Below, one piece after another: positions 24,655-33,300 of a DNA stretch of 61,538 bases (its first letter is position 1; each line of letters begins with the position of its first letter). Position numbers and translations under genes: made by a program. Location of the stretch: assembly GCA_900769325.1 (NCBI GenBank), contig CAAGGF010000014.1, forward strand, positions 1 to 61,538, written 5' to 3'. The notes under the pieces were generated by a model that ran no database searches, was not told where the DNA came from, and worked only from the letters and a program-made list of their open reading frames with translations. Origin of the DNA: Spirochaetia bacterium (GTDB lineage Bacteria; Spirochaetota; Spirochaetia; Treponematales; Treponemataceae).

Positions 24655-25231
24655 ATGATGGCAAATAAAAAAGAATACTCTGTAAAACATATTACACGCT
24701 TTATTGCAAATATCTGGCAGATTCATCCGTTTGGAGAAGGAAATACAAGGACACCAGCAGTCTTTACAATAAAATATTTAAAGTCTTTAGGTTTTGATAT
24801 GAGCAATGAACCGTTTGAAAAGAACAGCTGGTATTTTCGCAACGCACTTGTCCGCACAAATTATACAAATATGCAGAAAGGCATTTACATGAATACGGAA
24901 TATCTGGAGCGATTTTTCCGTAATCTGCTTTTAGGCGAATCCAACGAACTGAAAAACAGATACACTCATATTCATTATGATGAATATATAAAAAAAATCA
25001 GATTTATCAGCTGGTGGTCAGAAAAAGAGGTCAGAAACCACACAGAAAGTTTTTGACCTTATTAAAGCAAATCCACATATCTCAAGAAAACAGCTTTGTG
25101 ATGAACTGAACATAAACCCAAGCTCCGTTCAAAAACATATCAAAAAACTCAAAGACCAGAACGCAATCAAACGACAGGGCGGATCAAAAGGCGGACATTG
25201 GAAAATCATCAGAACAGAGATAAAGAGATAA
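24655..25231 (+). pseudogene. Fic-family AMPylase, truncated and frameshifted
   Basis: From 24655 the frame gives a Fic core with IHPFGEGNTR, close to the canonical HPFxxGNxR, and continues to 25056. In the next frame, from about 25022 to 25231, reads a winged helix (ETTQKVFDLIKANPHISRKQ then INPSSVQKHIKKLKDQ) as found at the C-terminus of this family. The N-terminal Fic helices are missing too. So the gene has both lost its 5' part and suffered one frameshift near 25020. Confidence 0.75.
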
Positions 25232-25325
25232 TTCAAAAAGAAAATGCGGGCGAAGAGAATCCAAATACACTGGCGTGGAAGATTAAATAGTAGAAAATTA
25301 CAGAAAAATAAAGTATAATGCAAAT

Positions 25326-25454
25326 ATGAGTTTGGCAAAACCGTTTATAAAATGGGTTGGTGGGAAAAGCCAATTACTTGAAGAAATTAGAGAAAAATAC
25401 CCCTCAAAAATAGAAAAGTATTGCGAGCCTTTTGTAGGTGGCGGTGCTCCATAG
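25326..25454 (+). pseudogene. dam: Truncated Dam DNA adenine methylase (N-terminus only)
   Basis: 42 residues: MSLAKPFIKWVGGKSQLLEE and, near the end, CEPFVGGGAP before TAG at 25452. KPFIKWVGGK and EPFVGGGA are the N-terminal and SAM-binding motifs of Dam. The match stops abruptly where the R-M operon begins 21 nt later. A TATAAT (25314-25319) precedes it and may now drive the operon. No Dam C-terminus is seen after the operon. Confidence 0.85.
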
Positions 25455-25474
25455 CCTAACGCAAAGGAATTATT

Positions 25475-26383
25475 ATGAATGGAATAATTGCATCACCTCT
25501 GAATTATATAGGCGGTAAATATAAACTACTTCCCCAAATCTTACCTCTATTTCCAGAAAATATAGAAACTTTTGTAGATTTATTCTGCGGAGGCTGTAAC
25601 GTAGGAATAAATGTTCCTGCAAAAAAAACTATTTTTAATGACAATCTTTCATTTTTAATAGATTTATATAAGAGTTTTAATTCATTATCTGTAACCGATA
25701 TTTTTAATCACATAGAAACCCGTATAAAACAATTCAATCTTTCTTTAACAAATAAAGAAGGTTATCTTGAACTTAGAAGGCTCTACAATTCTGAAAAAAA
25801 TCCTCTGGATTTATTTGTTTTAACGGCATATTCATTCAATCATCAGATAAGATTTAATAATTCTCATGAATTCAACAATCCATTTGGGAAAGAAAGGAGT
25901 TGTTTCAACGACCACATGAAAAACAATTTGCTAAGTTTTTTAAAAGAAGTGAAGTCTAGAAATGTTGAGTTTTCGTCCACAAATTTTGATAATTTTAATT
26001 TTTCAAGTCTTTCCAATAATGACTTTGTATATTGCGACCCACCGTATTTGATTACAACTGGAACTTACAATGATGGCAAACGGGGATTTACCGGTTGGAA
26101 CGAAAAACAAGAAATAAAACTTTTGCATATTCTTGATGAATTAAACAAAAATCATATCTATTTTGCACTTTCCAATGTTCTTGAACATAAAGGAAAAGAG
26201 AATCTTATTTTGAAAAATTGGGTTGAAGAAAAAAAATATTTTGTTTCATATCTTTCAAAAAATTATTCAAATTCAAATTATCATACAATTGACAGAAATA
26301 AGAATTCAACTATTGAAGTTTTAATAACAAATTACACACCCCAAACGATAGTTCAAGAAAATTTTACTCTAAAGCTGGCTTAA
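25475..26383 (+). CDS. D12-class DNA N6-adenine methyltransferase (first of three)
   Basis: 302 residues, ribosome-binding site AAGGA. SAM motifs: PLNYIGGKYKLLPQILPLFP near the start with VDLFCGGCNVGINV, and the catalytic YCDPPYLITTGTYN near residue 187. Alpha-class (Dam/DpnM-like) enzyme. It is not in frame or homologous contact with the Dam fragment upstream. It starts a four-gene operon with 1-nt gaps. Confidence 0.92.
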   Translation: MNGIIASPLNYIGGKYKLLPQILPLFPENIETFVDLFCGGCNVGINVPAKKTIFNDNLSFLIDLYKSFNSLSVTDIFNHIETRIKQFNLSLTNKEGYLELRRLYNSEKNPLDLFVLTAYSFNHQIRFNNSHEFNNPFGKERSCFNDHMKNNLLSFLKEVKSRNVEFSSTNFDNFNFSSLSNNDFVYCDPPYLITTGTYNDGKRGFTGWNEKQEIKLLHILDELNKNHIYFALSNVLEHKGKENLILKNWVEEKKYFVSYLSKNYSNSNYHTIDRNKNSTIEVLITNYTPQTIVQENFTLKLA

Positions 26384-26384
26384 A

Positions 26385-27452
26385 ATGCGGTACATTGGAA
26401 ATAAAGAAAACATTTTGGAAAATATTTATTCTATTCTCCAAGCGAACAATGTAGCGGGTGAAACTTTTTTTGATTTTTTTGCAGGAACTACAAATGTAGG
26501 ACGTTTTTTTAAATCAAAAAATTATCAGGTTTCTTCTTCTGATATTTTATATCTGTCGTATTGCTTGCAAAAAGCCTATATAGAAAATAACGAAGAACCA
26601 AAATTTGAAAGTCTAATAAAAAGTCTCCCTAAGCAAAATTTAGGAACTTTGTTTTCTTCTCCTCTTGAAACTGTTGCAAATTATTTGAATTCTCTTGAAG
26701 GCGTTGAAGGATTTATTTATAAAAATTATACGCCGTCTGGAACAAAAAATTTGCAGCAACCAAGAATGTATTTTATTGATGAGAACGGCAAAAAAATAGA
26801 TGCAATTCGTCAGCAAATTGAAAATTGGAAAAATGAAAAGTTGATTTCTGAAAGTGAGTATTTTATTTTGCTTGCTTGTTTAATAGAAACAATTGGTTTT
26901 TATTCAAATATTGCAGGAGTTTACGCTGCTTTTCACAAACATTGGGATTTTAGGGCTTTAAGACCTTTGGAATTGAGAACAATTCAATTTGTTAGTAATG
27001 GAAAAATAAATTTTGTTTACAACGAAGATAGCATGAATCTTCTTGATAAAATTGATGTAGATGTTTTATATCTTGATCCGCCATACAATGAGCGACAATA
27101 TGCTCCAAACTACCATATTTTAGAAACAATCGCAAAATATGATGAACCAAAATTACGTGGTGTTACAGGTATGAGAGATTATTCTTCACAAAAATCAAGA
27201 TTTTGTAATACTATAACAGCTTTAGAAGATTTGAATAAAATTGCAAAAGAAGCAAAGTATAAATTTCTTGTATTAAGTTACAATTCAGAAGGAATAATGC
27301 CGTCAGAAAAAATTTTAGATACATTAAAACAATATGGAACTGTAAAGCTTGAACAGTTTGAGTATGCAAGATTTAAAAGCAATAACAATGGTCTTGCTCG
27401 TATTAAAAAAACAGTTTTCGAACAGTTATATATCTTAAAAAGAGAGGTATAA
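26385..27452 (+). CDS. D12-class DNA N6-adenine methyltransferase (second of three)
   Basis: 355 residues. N-terminal MRYIGNKENILENIYSIL, SAM-binding FFDFFAGTTNVGRFF, and catalytic LYLDPPYNERQYAPNYH near residue 225. Distinct from its neighbour and with a longer target-recognition region. It begins 1 nt after the preceding stop and has no Shine-Dalgarno of its own, so translation is coupled. Two D12 enzymes side by side usually methylate the two strands of an asymmetric site. Confidence 0.92.
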   Translation: MRYIGNKENILENIYSILQANNVAGETFFDFFAGTTNVGRFFKSKNYQVSSSDILYLSYCLQKAYIENNEEPKFESLIKSLPKQNLGTLFSSPLETVANYLNSLEGVEGFIYKNYTPSGTKNLQQPRMYFIDENGKKIDAIRQQIENWKNEKLISESEYFILLACLIETIGFYSNIAGVYAAFHKHWDFRALRPLELRTIQFVSNGKINFVYNEDSMNLLDKIDVDVLYLDPPYNERQYAPNYHILETIAKYDEPKLRGVTGMRDYSSQKSRFCNTITALEDLNKIAKEAKYKFLVLSYNSEGIMPSEKILDTLKQYGTVKLEQFEYARFKSNNNGLARIKKTVFEQLYILKREV

Positions 27453-27453
27453 A

Positions 27454-28842
27454 ATGAATTTATGGATTTTAACAGAAGAAAGACCTAAGAAAGAAGTCTT
27501 GAAGATGATTTTTGAATACTTTGCCAAAGATCAAAACTGCGGATTCTTTGGAGATTCAATTCGTATTATTCCTCTTTTGAACAAAGATAAAACATTTTCT
27601 TTTACATATGAAGTTATTGGTTTCAAATGTGCGAAAGTTGATAGAGTTTACATAAAAACTGTTTCGGGAAGTTCAAGTTTTATAGATTTTCTCGTTTTCT
27701 ACCAAGATGCTTTACCAACTGTCAAAGATACTCCGCTTTATGCGATTGAAGAAACAAAAACTGACGACAAAGAAAGTCGTAATACAGGTGTTTATCAGCG
27801 TTGCTCAAAGTTTGTTTTTATTCAGAATTATTATCCAAAAACAAAATTGGTAATGCTTTATGCTTTGCAAGTAGGTCAAAAAGAAAAACCTACAGAAACA
27901 TATATTTTTGGAACGCGTTTGCTTTTGACTTTAGGAGTAGAAATTCTTGGAAAGAAACTTGACCCTAAAATATTTAAACCTTTTACATCAATAAATGAGT
28001 TAAAAATTGCAAAGGCAAATATGCGTCCTGCTCCTACAGGAAATATTCCAATAACCATAAACATTGCAGATGAGGATTGGATTCAAATTTCAGGTCGTTT
28101 GTTTAAAAGCGGAGGTCTTTCCCATGATCCGAATATTGGAGCTTTGAGTATTATTTCTGCTGTTATCAGAAAACTTGGATTTAAAGGAAAAATTGAAATC
28201 ATTATGCATGGTCTTGAACAGAAGCATGTAGGAAAAACAAATAAATTTGTTCAGATTGCAAATGTTCTTGGAATAGAACTGGAAGGCTTAATACTTCCAA
28301 AGGCAAATTTACCAGAAAATTACTGGCATTATGAAACAAAAGGTGAAAAACTCGGAACGATTTTTATTCATTTGGTTGTAGAAAATTTTACCGAAAGTTA
28401 TTCAATTTTTGAAAATCATGCAGGTTGTGAAAAAGGATATTTTGTTACAAGCGATGGGAAACATCTTGCACTTGAAAAATACGCTGATAGAGATGCCTAC
28501 AAAGCAGGCGATAAAAGTCAAATAATATTTATTCCCGATTTAGTATTACTTGATATTGCAGAAACGGAAGTAATCACAATTGAAGGAAAGAAATATGAGT
28601 ACAAGCAAGATGGAATTGATGAATTAAACAATTATGACACTTTTGATGAACGATATTTGAAAGTCTACTATCCAAAATATAAGATTGTTCGTACAGTTGT
28701 CCTTTATGGCAGTAAAAATGAACAAATCGCTGAAATTGAAGTAGGATTTTTGCTCAATGAAAATGGAAAACTTGTTCTTGGCATAAAAGCTCCAAAACTT
28801 TTCAAACGAGCAATTTCAAATCTTTTAAATTATTGGAATTAA
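27454..28842 (+). CDS. Candidate restriction endonuclease of the three-methyltransferase operon
   Basis: 462 residues, no family recognised with certainty. A PD-(D/E)XK-like core is visible near residues 75-110: FIDFLVFYQD then LYAIEETKTDD (Asp, then E-x-K). The rest (about 190-460) may hold recognition domains. Position between methyltransferase genes with 1-nt gaps on both sides makes a restriction function likely. Since the operon has two D12 enzymes, a type IIS-like asymmetric site is plausible. No frameshift is seen. Confidence 0.65.
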   Translation: MNLWILTEERPKKEVLKMIFEYFAKDQNCGFFGDSIRIIPLLNKDKTFSFTYEVIGFKCAKVDRVYIKTVSGSSSFIDFLVFYQDALPTVKDTPLYAIEETKTDDKESRNTGVYQRCSKFVFIQNYYPKTKLVMLYALQVGQKEKPTETYIFGTRLLLTLGVEILGKKLDPKIFKPFTSINELKIAKANMRPAPTGNIPITINIADEDWIQISGRLFKSGGLSHDPNIGALSIISAVIRKLGFKGKIEIIMHGLEQKHVGKTNKFVQIANVLGIELEGLILPKANLPENYWHYETKGEKLGTIFIHLVVENFTESYSIFENHAGCEKGYFVTSDGKHLALEKYADRDAYKAGDKSQIIFIPDLVLLDIAETEVITIEGKKYEYKQDGIDELNNYDTFDERYLKVYYPKYKIVRTVVLYGSKNEQIAEIEVGFLLNENGKLVLGIKAPKLFKRAISNLLNYWN

Positions 28843-28843
28843 A

Positions 28844-29977
28844 ATGGCTGATAAAAAAAGTTTTCTTGATTTAGAAAAAGTCAGAGCAGAACTCCAAAAA
28901 TACGGAGTTGAAGATACTGATTCTGAAATTATGAAAATTGAAAAACAGGTAAAATCAATTCTTAATTCTTACAAGGAAAAGAACAAAATAGCACATGAGC
29001 AGTATAAAGAAGCACTACCTTTTTCAGAAATATACAAAACTACAGAAGGGCTAAACCTTCCAAAATGGGTTTTGGAAAAACTGGATGTCGCACGTATTTA
29101 TGGAAACTCAAAACAAATGATAATTTTCCCAGATGGAGAAAAATATCAAATAAATAATCCGTTAAATAATCTTTCTGGTGGGGATTGGCTTAATTTTACA
29201 ACATCAGTTTTTTCAACTTTTTACACAACTAATGGAAAAGATTCCTATGCACATGAAATAAGAAAAATACATCCAACGCCTAAACCTCCACAGTTAATGA
29301 AAGAGATAATTGAGTTCTTTACAAAAGAAAATGAAATTGTTTTTGATTATTTCATGGGTGTTGGAGGTTCTTTGCTTGGTGCAGGACTTTCCAATCGCTG
29401 TGCTGTTGGTATTGATTTGAACCAAAAATACATTAATGCATATAAACTTGCAGCGAAAGAAATAGGCGTAAAAGAGTTTAAAACAATTTGCGGAGATTGT
29501 ATCGAGATTTTAAGCAATGAAAGCCAAATGAAAAATCTTTTTGCAGAAGAGAAAATCAGTCTTGTTTTAATAGACCCACCTTACGCAAATATGATGAGTA
29601 AAGAAAAAACTGGTGCTGACATCAATGTATATGGAAATGTTGCGACTCCGTTCACGACTGATGGAAGAGATTTTGGAAATCTACCTGTAAATGAATTTTA
29701 TGTTTCATTGAAAAAATCTGTGGAACTTGTTTTGCCTTATATAAAAAAACATGGCTATATTGTAATTTTTGTAAAAGATTTGCAACCAGTAAAAAAAGAA
29801 ACAAATTTGCTTCATGCGAAAATTATTGAAAAAATAAACGAAATTCCAAATGTAAATTACAAAGGATTAAGAATATGGGCTGACAAGTCTGCAAAATTAT
29901 TCCCTTATGGTTATCCGTTTTCATTTGTTGCAAATCAAATACATCAATATATAATGGTGTTCAGGAAGGAAAAATGA
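28844..29977 (+). CDS. DNA methyltransferase (third of three)
   Basis: 377 residues. Unlike its neighbours: motif X-like IHPTPKPPQLMKEIIEFF comes first, then SAM-binding VFDYFMGVGGSLLGAGL (near 165-180) and, after it, LVLIDPPYANMMS (near 243). The order X-I-IV fits alpha/gamma classes and not the beta class of Mod. Substrate base (N6-A or N4-C) cannot be decided. It may be a third modification enzyme or a replacement acquired by the operon. Its TGA overlaps the next ATG. Confidence 0.85.
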   Translation: MADKKSFLDLEKVRAELQKYGVEDTDSEIMKIEKQVKSILNSYKEKNKIAHEQYKEALPFSEIYKTTEGLNLPKWVLEKLDVARIYGNSKQMIIFPDGEKYQINNPLNNLSGGDWLNFTTSVFSTFYTTNGKDSYAHEIRKIHPTPKPPQLMKEIIEFFTKENEIVFDYFMGVGGSLLGAGLSNRCAVGIDLNQKYINAYKLAAKEIGVKEFKTICGDCIEILSNESQMKNLFAEEKISLVLIDPPYANMMSKEKTGADINVYGNVATPFTTDGRDFGNLPVNEFYVSLKKSVELVLPYIKKHGYIVIFVKDLQPVKKETNLLHAKIIEKINEIPNVNYKGLRIWADKSAKLFPYGYPFSFVANQIHQYIMVFRKEK

Positions 29978-30245
29978 TAAAAAAAGAAAGCCTTTTACTT
30001 AAGCCAATGAAATTTCCGAAGACTTTATCTTGATTCCCCTTCAAAACCACGACCAGAAAATCAGCTACATCTTTGAACTTGGAAAACTTAAGCAGCAGAT
30101 AACAATACGGCTTGATGAGCTGGTAATTGATTATTTTAAGAAAATGGCAGAAAAAACTGGTATGCCATATCAGAATATTATTAACTATTATCTTCTTGAA
30201 TGTATAAAAGAAAAGAAGCATATAGAAGTAGCATTTTCAGCATGA
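29974..30245 (+). pseudogene. BrnA-like ribbon-helix-helix antitoxin, frameshifted near its 5' end
   Basis: ATG 29974 behind AGGAAGG overlaps the methyltransferase stop (ATGA) and encodes MIKKESLLLK, then a short out-of-frame tail. From 30003 another frame reads ANEISEDFILIPL and onward to KQQITIRLDELVIDYFKKMA and MPYQNIINYYL, the BrnA/CopG-type RHH. The simplest view is one gene with a frameshift at about 30000. Alternatively translation starts at TTG 30030. No BrnT toxin gene is nearby. Confidence 0.6.
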
Positions 30246-30276
30246 CAACATAATGGTAGTTCAGCCGTAAAAACAA

Positions 30277-30320
30277 CAGGCTGCTCCTCTTAAAACTTTA
30301 AAAAGAACAGCCTGATTTAT
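30277..30320. terminator. Probable terminator hairpin
   Basis: CAGGCTG (30277-30283) pairs with CAGCCTG (30308-30314) across a 24-nt loop, followed on plus by ATTTATTTATT. It lies between the converging R-M operon and amylase gene. Confidence 0.55.
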
Positions 30321-30354
30321 TTATTATATGGAAAGAGTCAAAACTATCTAGGCT

Positions 30355-33300
30355 TTACGGATTTCCAAAATTTGCTGAATAACTTGTTGTTCCGTTTACA
30401 TAAGATATGTCAGGAGTTTTGTTGTAAACTTGTCCAGGTGTGTCGCCTGTTGCATCCCAATTAGGTTGAGTTGTTCCCGCCGGGCATCTTACTAAAAGGA
30501 ATCTGTCACAACCTGAAGGAAGTTCAAGTTTTACTGTTGTGCCTGAACCAGAACACTGAACCCAAGAACCGTTAGAAAGTCCATTTGTCCAAACCCACGC
30601 AAAAATTTTTACAGAACCATTCCAAGCCCAACTGTCAACTGTTACCGAAAGTTCAACGGTTGTTTCTCCTCCAGAGGTATATTCGCCGTTAACGCCTTTC
30701 TTCCAGATTTTGAAATTCGTTCCGCCGTAAATCGGGTTGTTTCCGGCGTAGCCTTTGCCAGTCGGTGTGTATGAGCCACCGATAGAAACAATCAGGCTTC
30801 CGTTTGTGCCGGTAATTTCTGCTGCATAAACGGAACTTTCTGCTTTCAGCGTTGTCCGTACAGAATCGTATTCAATGCCGATTTCTTTTCTAAGCTGAAT
30901 AAGGTAATAGATGTGTTCCCTAAGCGTTTTGTTCGTTCCCGAAACTGTGTTTCCTGCAATGTATGATTGCGCTGCACCTAAACCGCTGTATGGATAAGTT
31001 GTGTCGCCGTTTCCGCCTTCGCTAAATGTAAAATAATGGCTCCATGAAACGCAAGGAACTCCAGGATGAGTTAATATCAAGGCGTAACCTGCACCGATTT
31101 TATCCCGGTTCAATTCCCAGTGTCCCTGGTTAGAGCCTGTGTCGTGGTTGTCAATGAATGTTACTGCATCAGAAGGCTGGCTTATGTAAAGGTTTGATGA
31201 ATCTGCAAGAAGTGCATAATTTCCGCTTCCTGCTGTAGTTCCCCAGCCGAATACGCTGTTCATTGCACCTTTTAATGCAAAGTCGAACGCACGGGATCTC
31301 TGTCCGCTTTCTTCTTCCGTTGAGGTTATCCAGTTTTTAATTTCATTTCCCCAGGCAGAAGGAGAAGAAGCATTATATCCGGCTGTTGGCCAGTATTCGC
31401 CTACAGAGAATTGTGCACTTGAGCCGGCATTGTATTTTCCAACATATTTTCCGGCAAAGCCTTTTACATAATCATATCGCCAGCCTACAAATCCGGCAGG
31501 TTTTAGAACATCATTCATCCATGCGATGATTCCTTCCTGAACATTGGTGTTCGTGTGGTCAAGGTCGCGGTATGCACTGTATGAAGCACCAGTATCAGCA
31601 GCACCAGAAGGCTTTCCAACCATGTGATCTTTATCTCCTGAACTTGCATCAAAACCTTCATCATCTGAACAGATTGCAGGATATTTTACGCCTTTTTCAA
31701 CGCCCCATGAAGGATTTGTAAAATCACCCCAGCAAGTTGAACCTGCACGGTGATTTACAACAATATCTGCAATTGCTTTTGCAGGCTGAATTGCCTGAAT
31801 AACTTCTTTAAGTTCAGCTGCAGTTCCATAGTAACTGTTCAAATCATTAAGTTCTGTTGGCGCATATCCTTCAGAAGAAGATGAATCACAGATGCTTGGC
31901 GGATTAAACCACACATATTCAAAAGTGTCTTTAATTGAAGCAGCATTGTTTTTCATTATGCCGTACCATTTTCCCCAGTATGGACTTGGATTTTCTTTAT
32001 TCCAGCCTGTTCCCCGTGGCGCAGAATTCCAAGTAAAGCCCTGAAGCATTACGCCTGTTTTTGAAGATTCAGAAACCTGTCCTTTTACATAGAATGTTTT
32101 TGCACCAACGGAAGATGTTTTATATCCGTCTGAAACTGCGATTGCCCTTATGGTTGTCTTTTCTGTTACTGTAAACGCACCTGTGTACAGTGTTCCTTTT
32201 TCTTCTGACGGAGATGTGTCGTCTGTGGTGTAATAGATTTTTGCACCGGGTGTATCACATTCAATTGTAATCTGCGTGCTTGAGTCAAACGGCGTTGTTC
32301 CGCTTATTACAGGGGTTGAGCATGATGGAGAATCTGCAACCTGTTTTAAAATCGTTACGGTGTACGGACCTACGCTGTAAGTGCTAGAAGAATCACGCCT
32401 GTAGGAAGTATCAGTTTCTTCCCAATAATTGCAATTTGTTTCTGCCCAGCTTCCAGTATCCACAATGCGAGTCCATTCTTTTCCGCTTGAAGGCGCAGGA
32501 ATTGTAAATGATGCATCATAGCCTGTCATATTAATCATCATGTAATATGTTCCGCCATTTTTAGCACCTGAACCGTTTATCATTACAGCTTTCTTACAGC
32601 CTGAATCTTCCCAGCCTTTTACTCCAGCAGTTGAATACCATTCAATTGGAGCATCAACACCTGTAATCTGTCGAAGGCTTTCATTGTTCAGTCTTTCGTT
32701 CATCACAAAGCGTGCAAAGTCAAAGTTTCCGTTTTTGCCTTCCGTATTTGCAAATTTTCCGAATTTATCGGTGTAAGTTCCACATTCAGCGTTTCCGTTT
32801 GAACCAGTGCTTACCGTGTGCGGAGAATCTGTTGCAATCATAGAATAATTGTTCCATGTTGCAACGCTGTCTATGTTATACGGATTGTTGTTTCCGTTCT
32901 GCGTTCGTCCGAATTCGTCGCCGTAGACAATCATCGGGATTCCTGCACTGAACATCTGCATTGCAAAATAATTTCGTGCACGCTGTCTGTTTGAGGCGGC
33001 ATCTGTTCCTGTTCCAAGATTATTTGTATCGCCGTTTCCGCCGTCGCTAGGACCGAATGGCCATGTTACTTTTCCGTTTAAGGCGTTTCCTGCTCCTTGA
33101 TAAGAACACAAGTCTGCAAGGGTAAAACCGTCGTGAGCAACTACAAAGTTTACCGAAGGTTCATTTTCGCCAAAATGGTCAAGCGTTCCGTAAAGTCCGT
33201 CTGTATATGAAATTGAAGACTGGGCTGCACCGTTTCCTACAAAGCCCCGGATATTGTCTCGGTAGTAGCCGTTCCAGCCTGCCCAACCGTCAGGGAAATT

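Noticed and set aside
25326..26383. A single frameshifted Dam gene spanning both pieces
   Set aside because: The 25475 protein has its own complete N-terminus (PLNYIGGKYKLL), duplicating the motif in the fragment; they are two genes.
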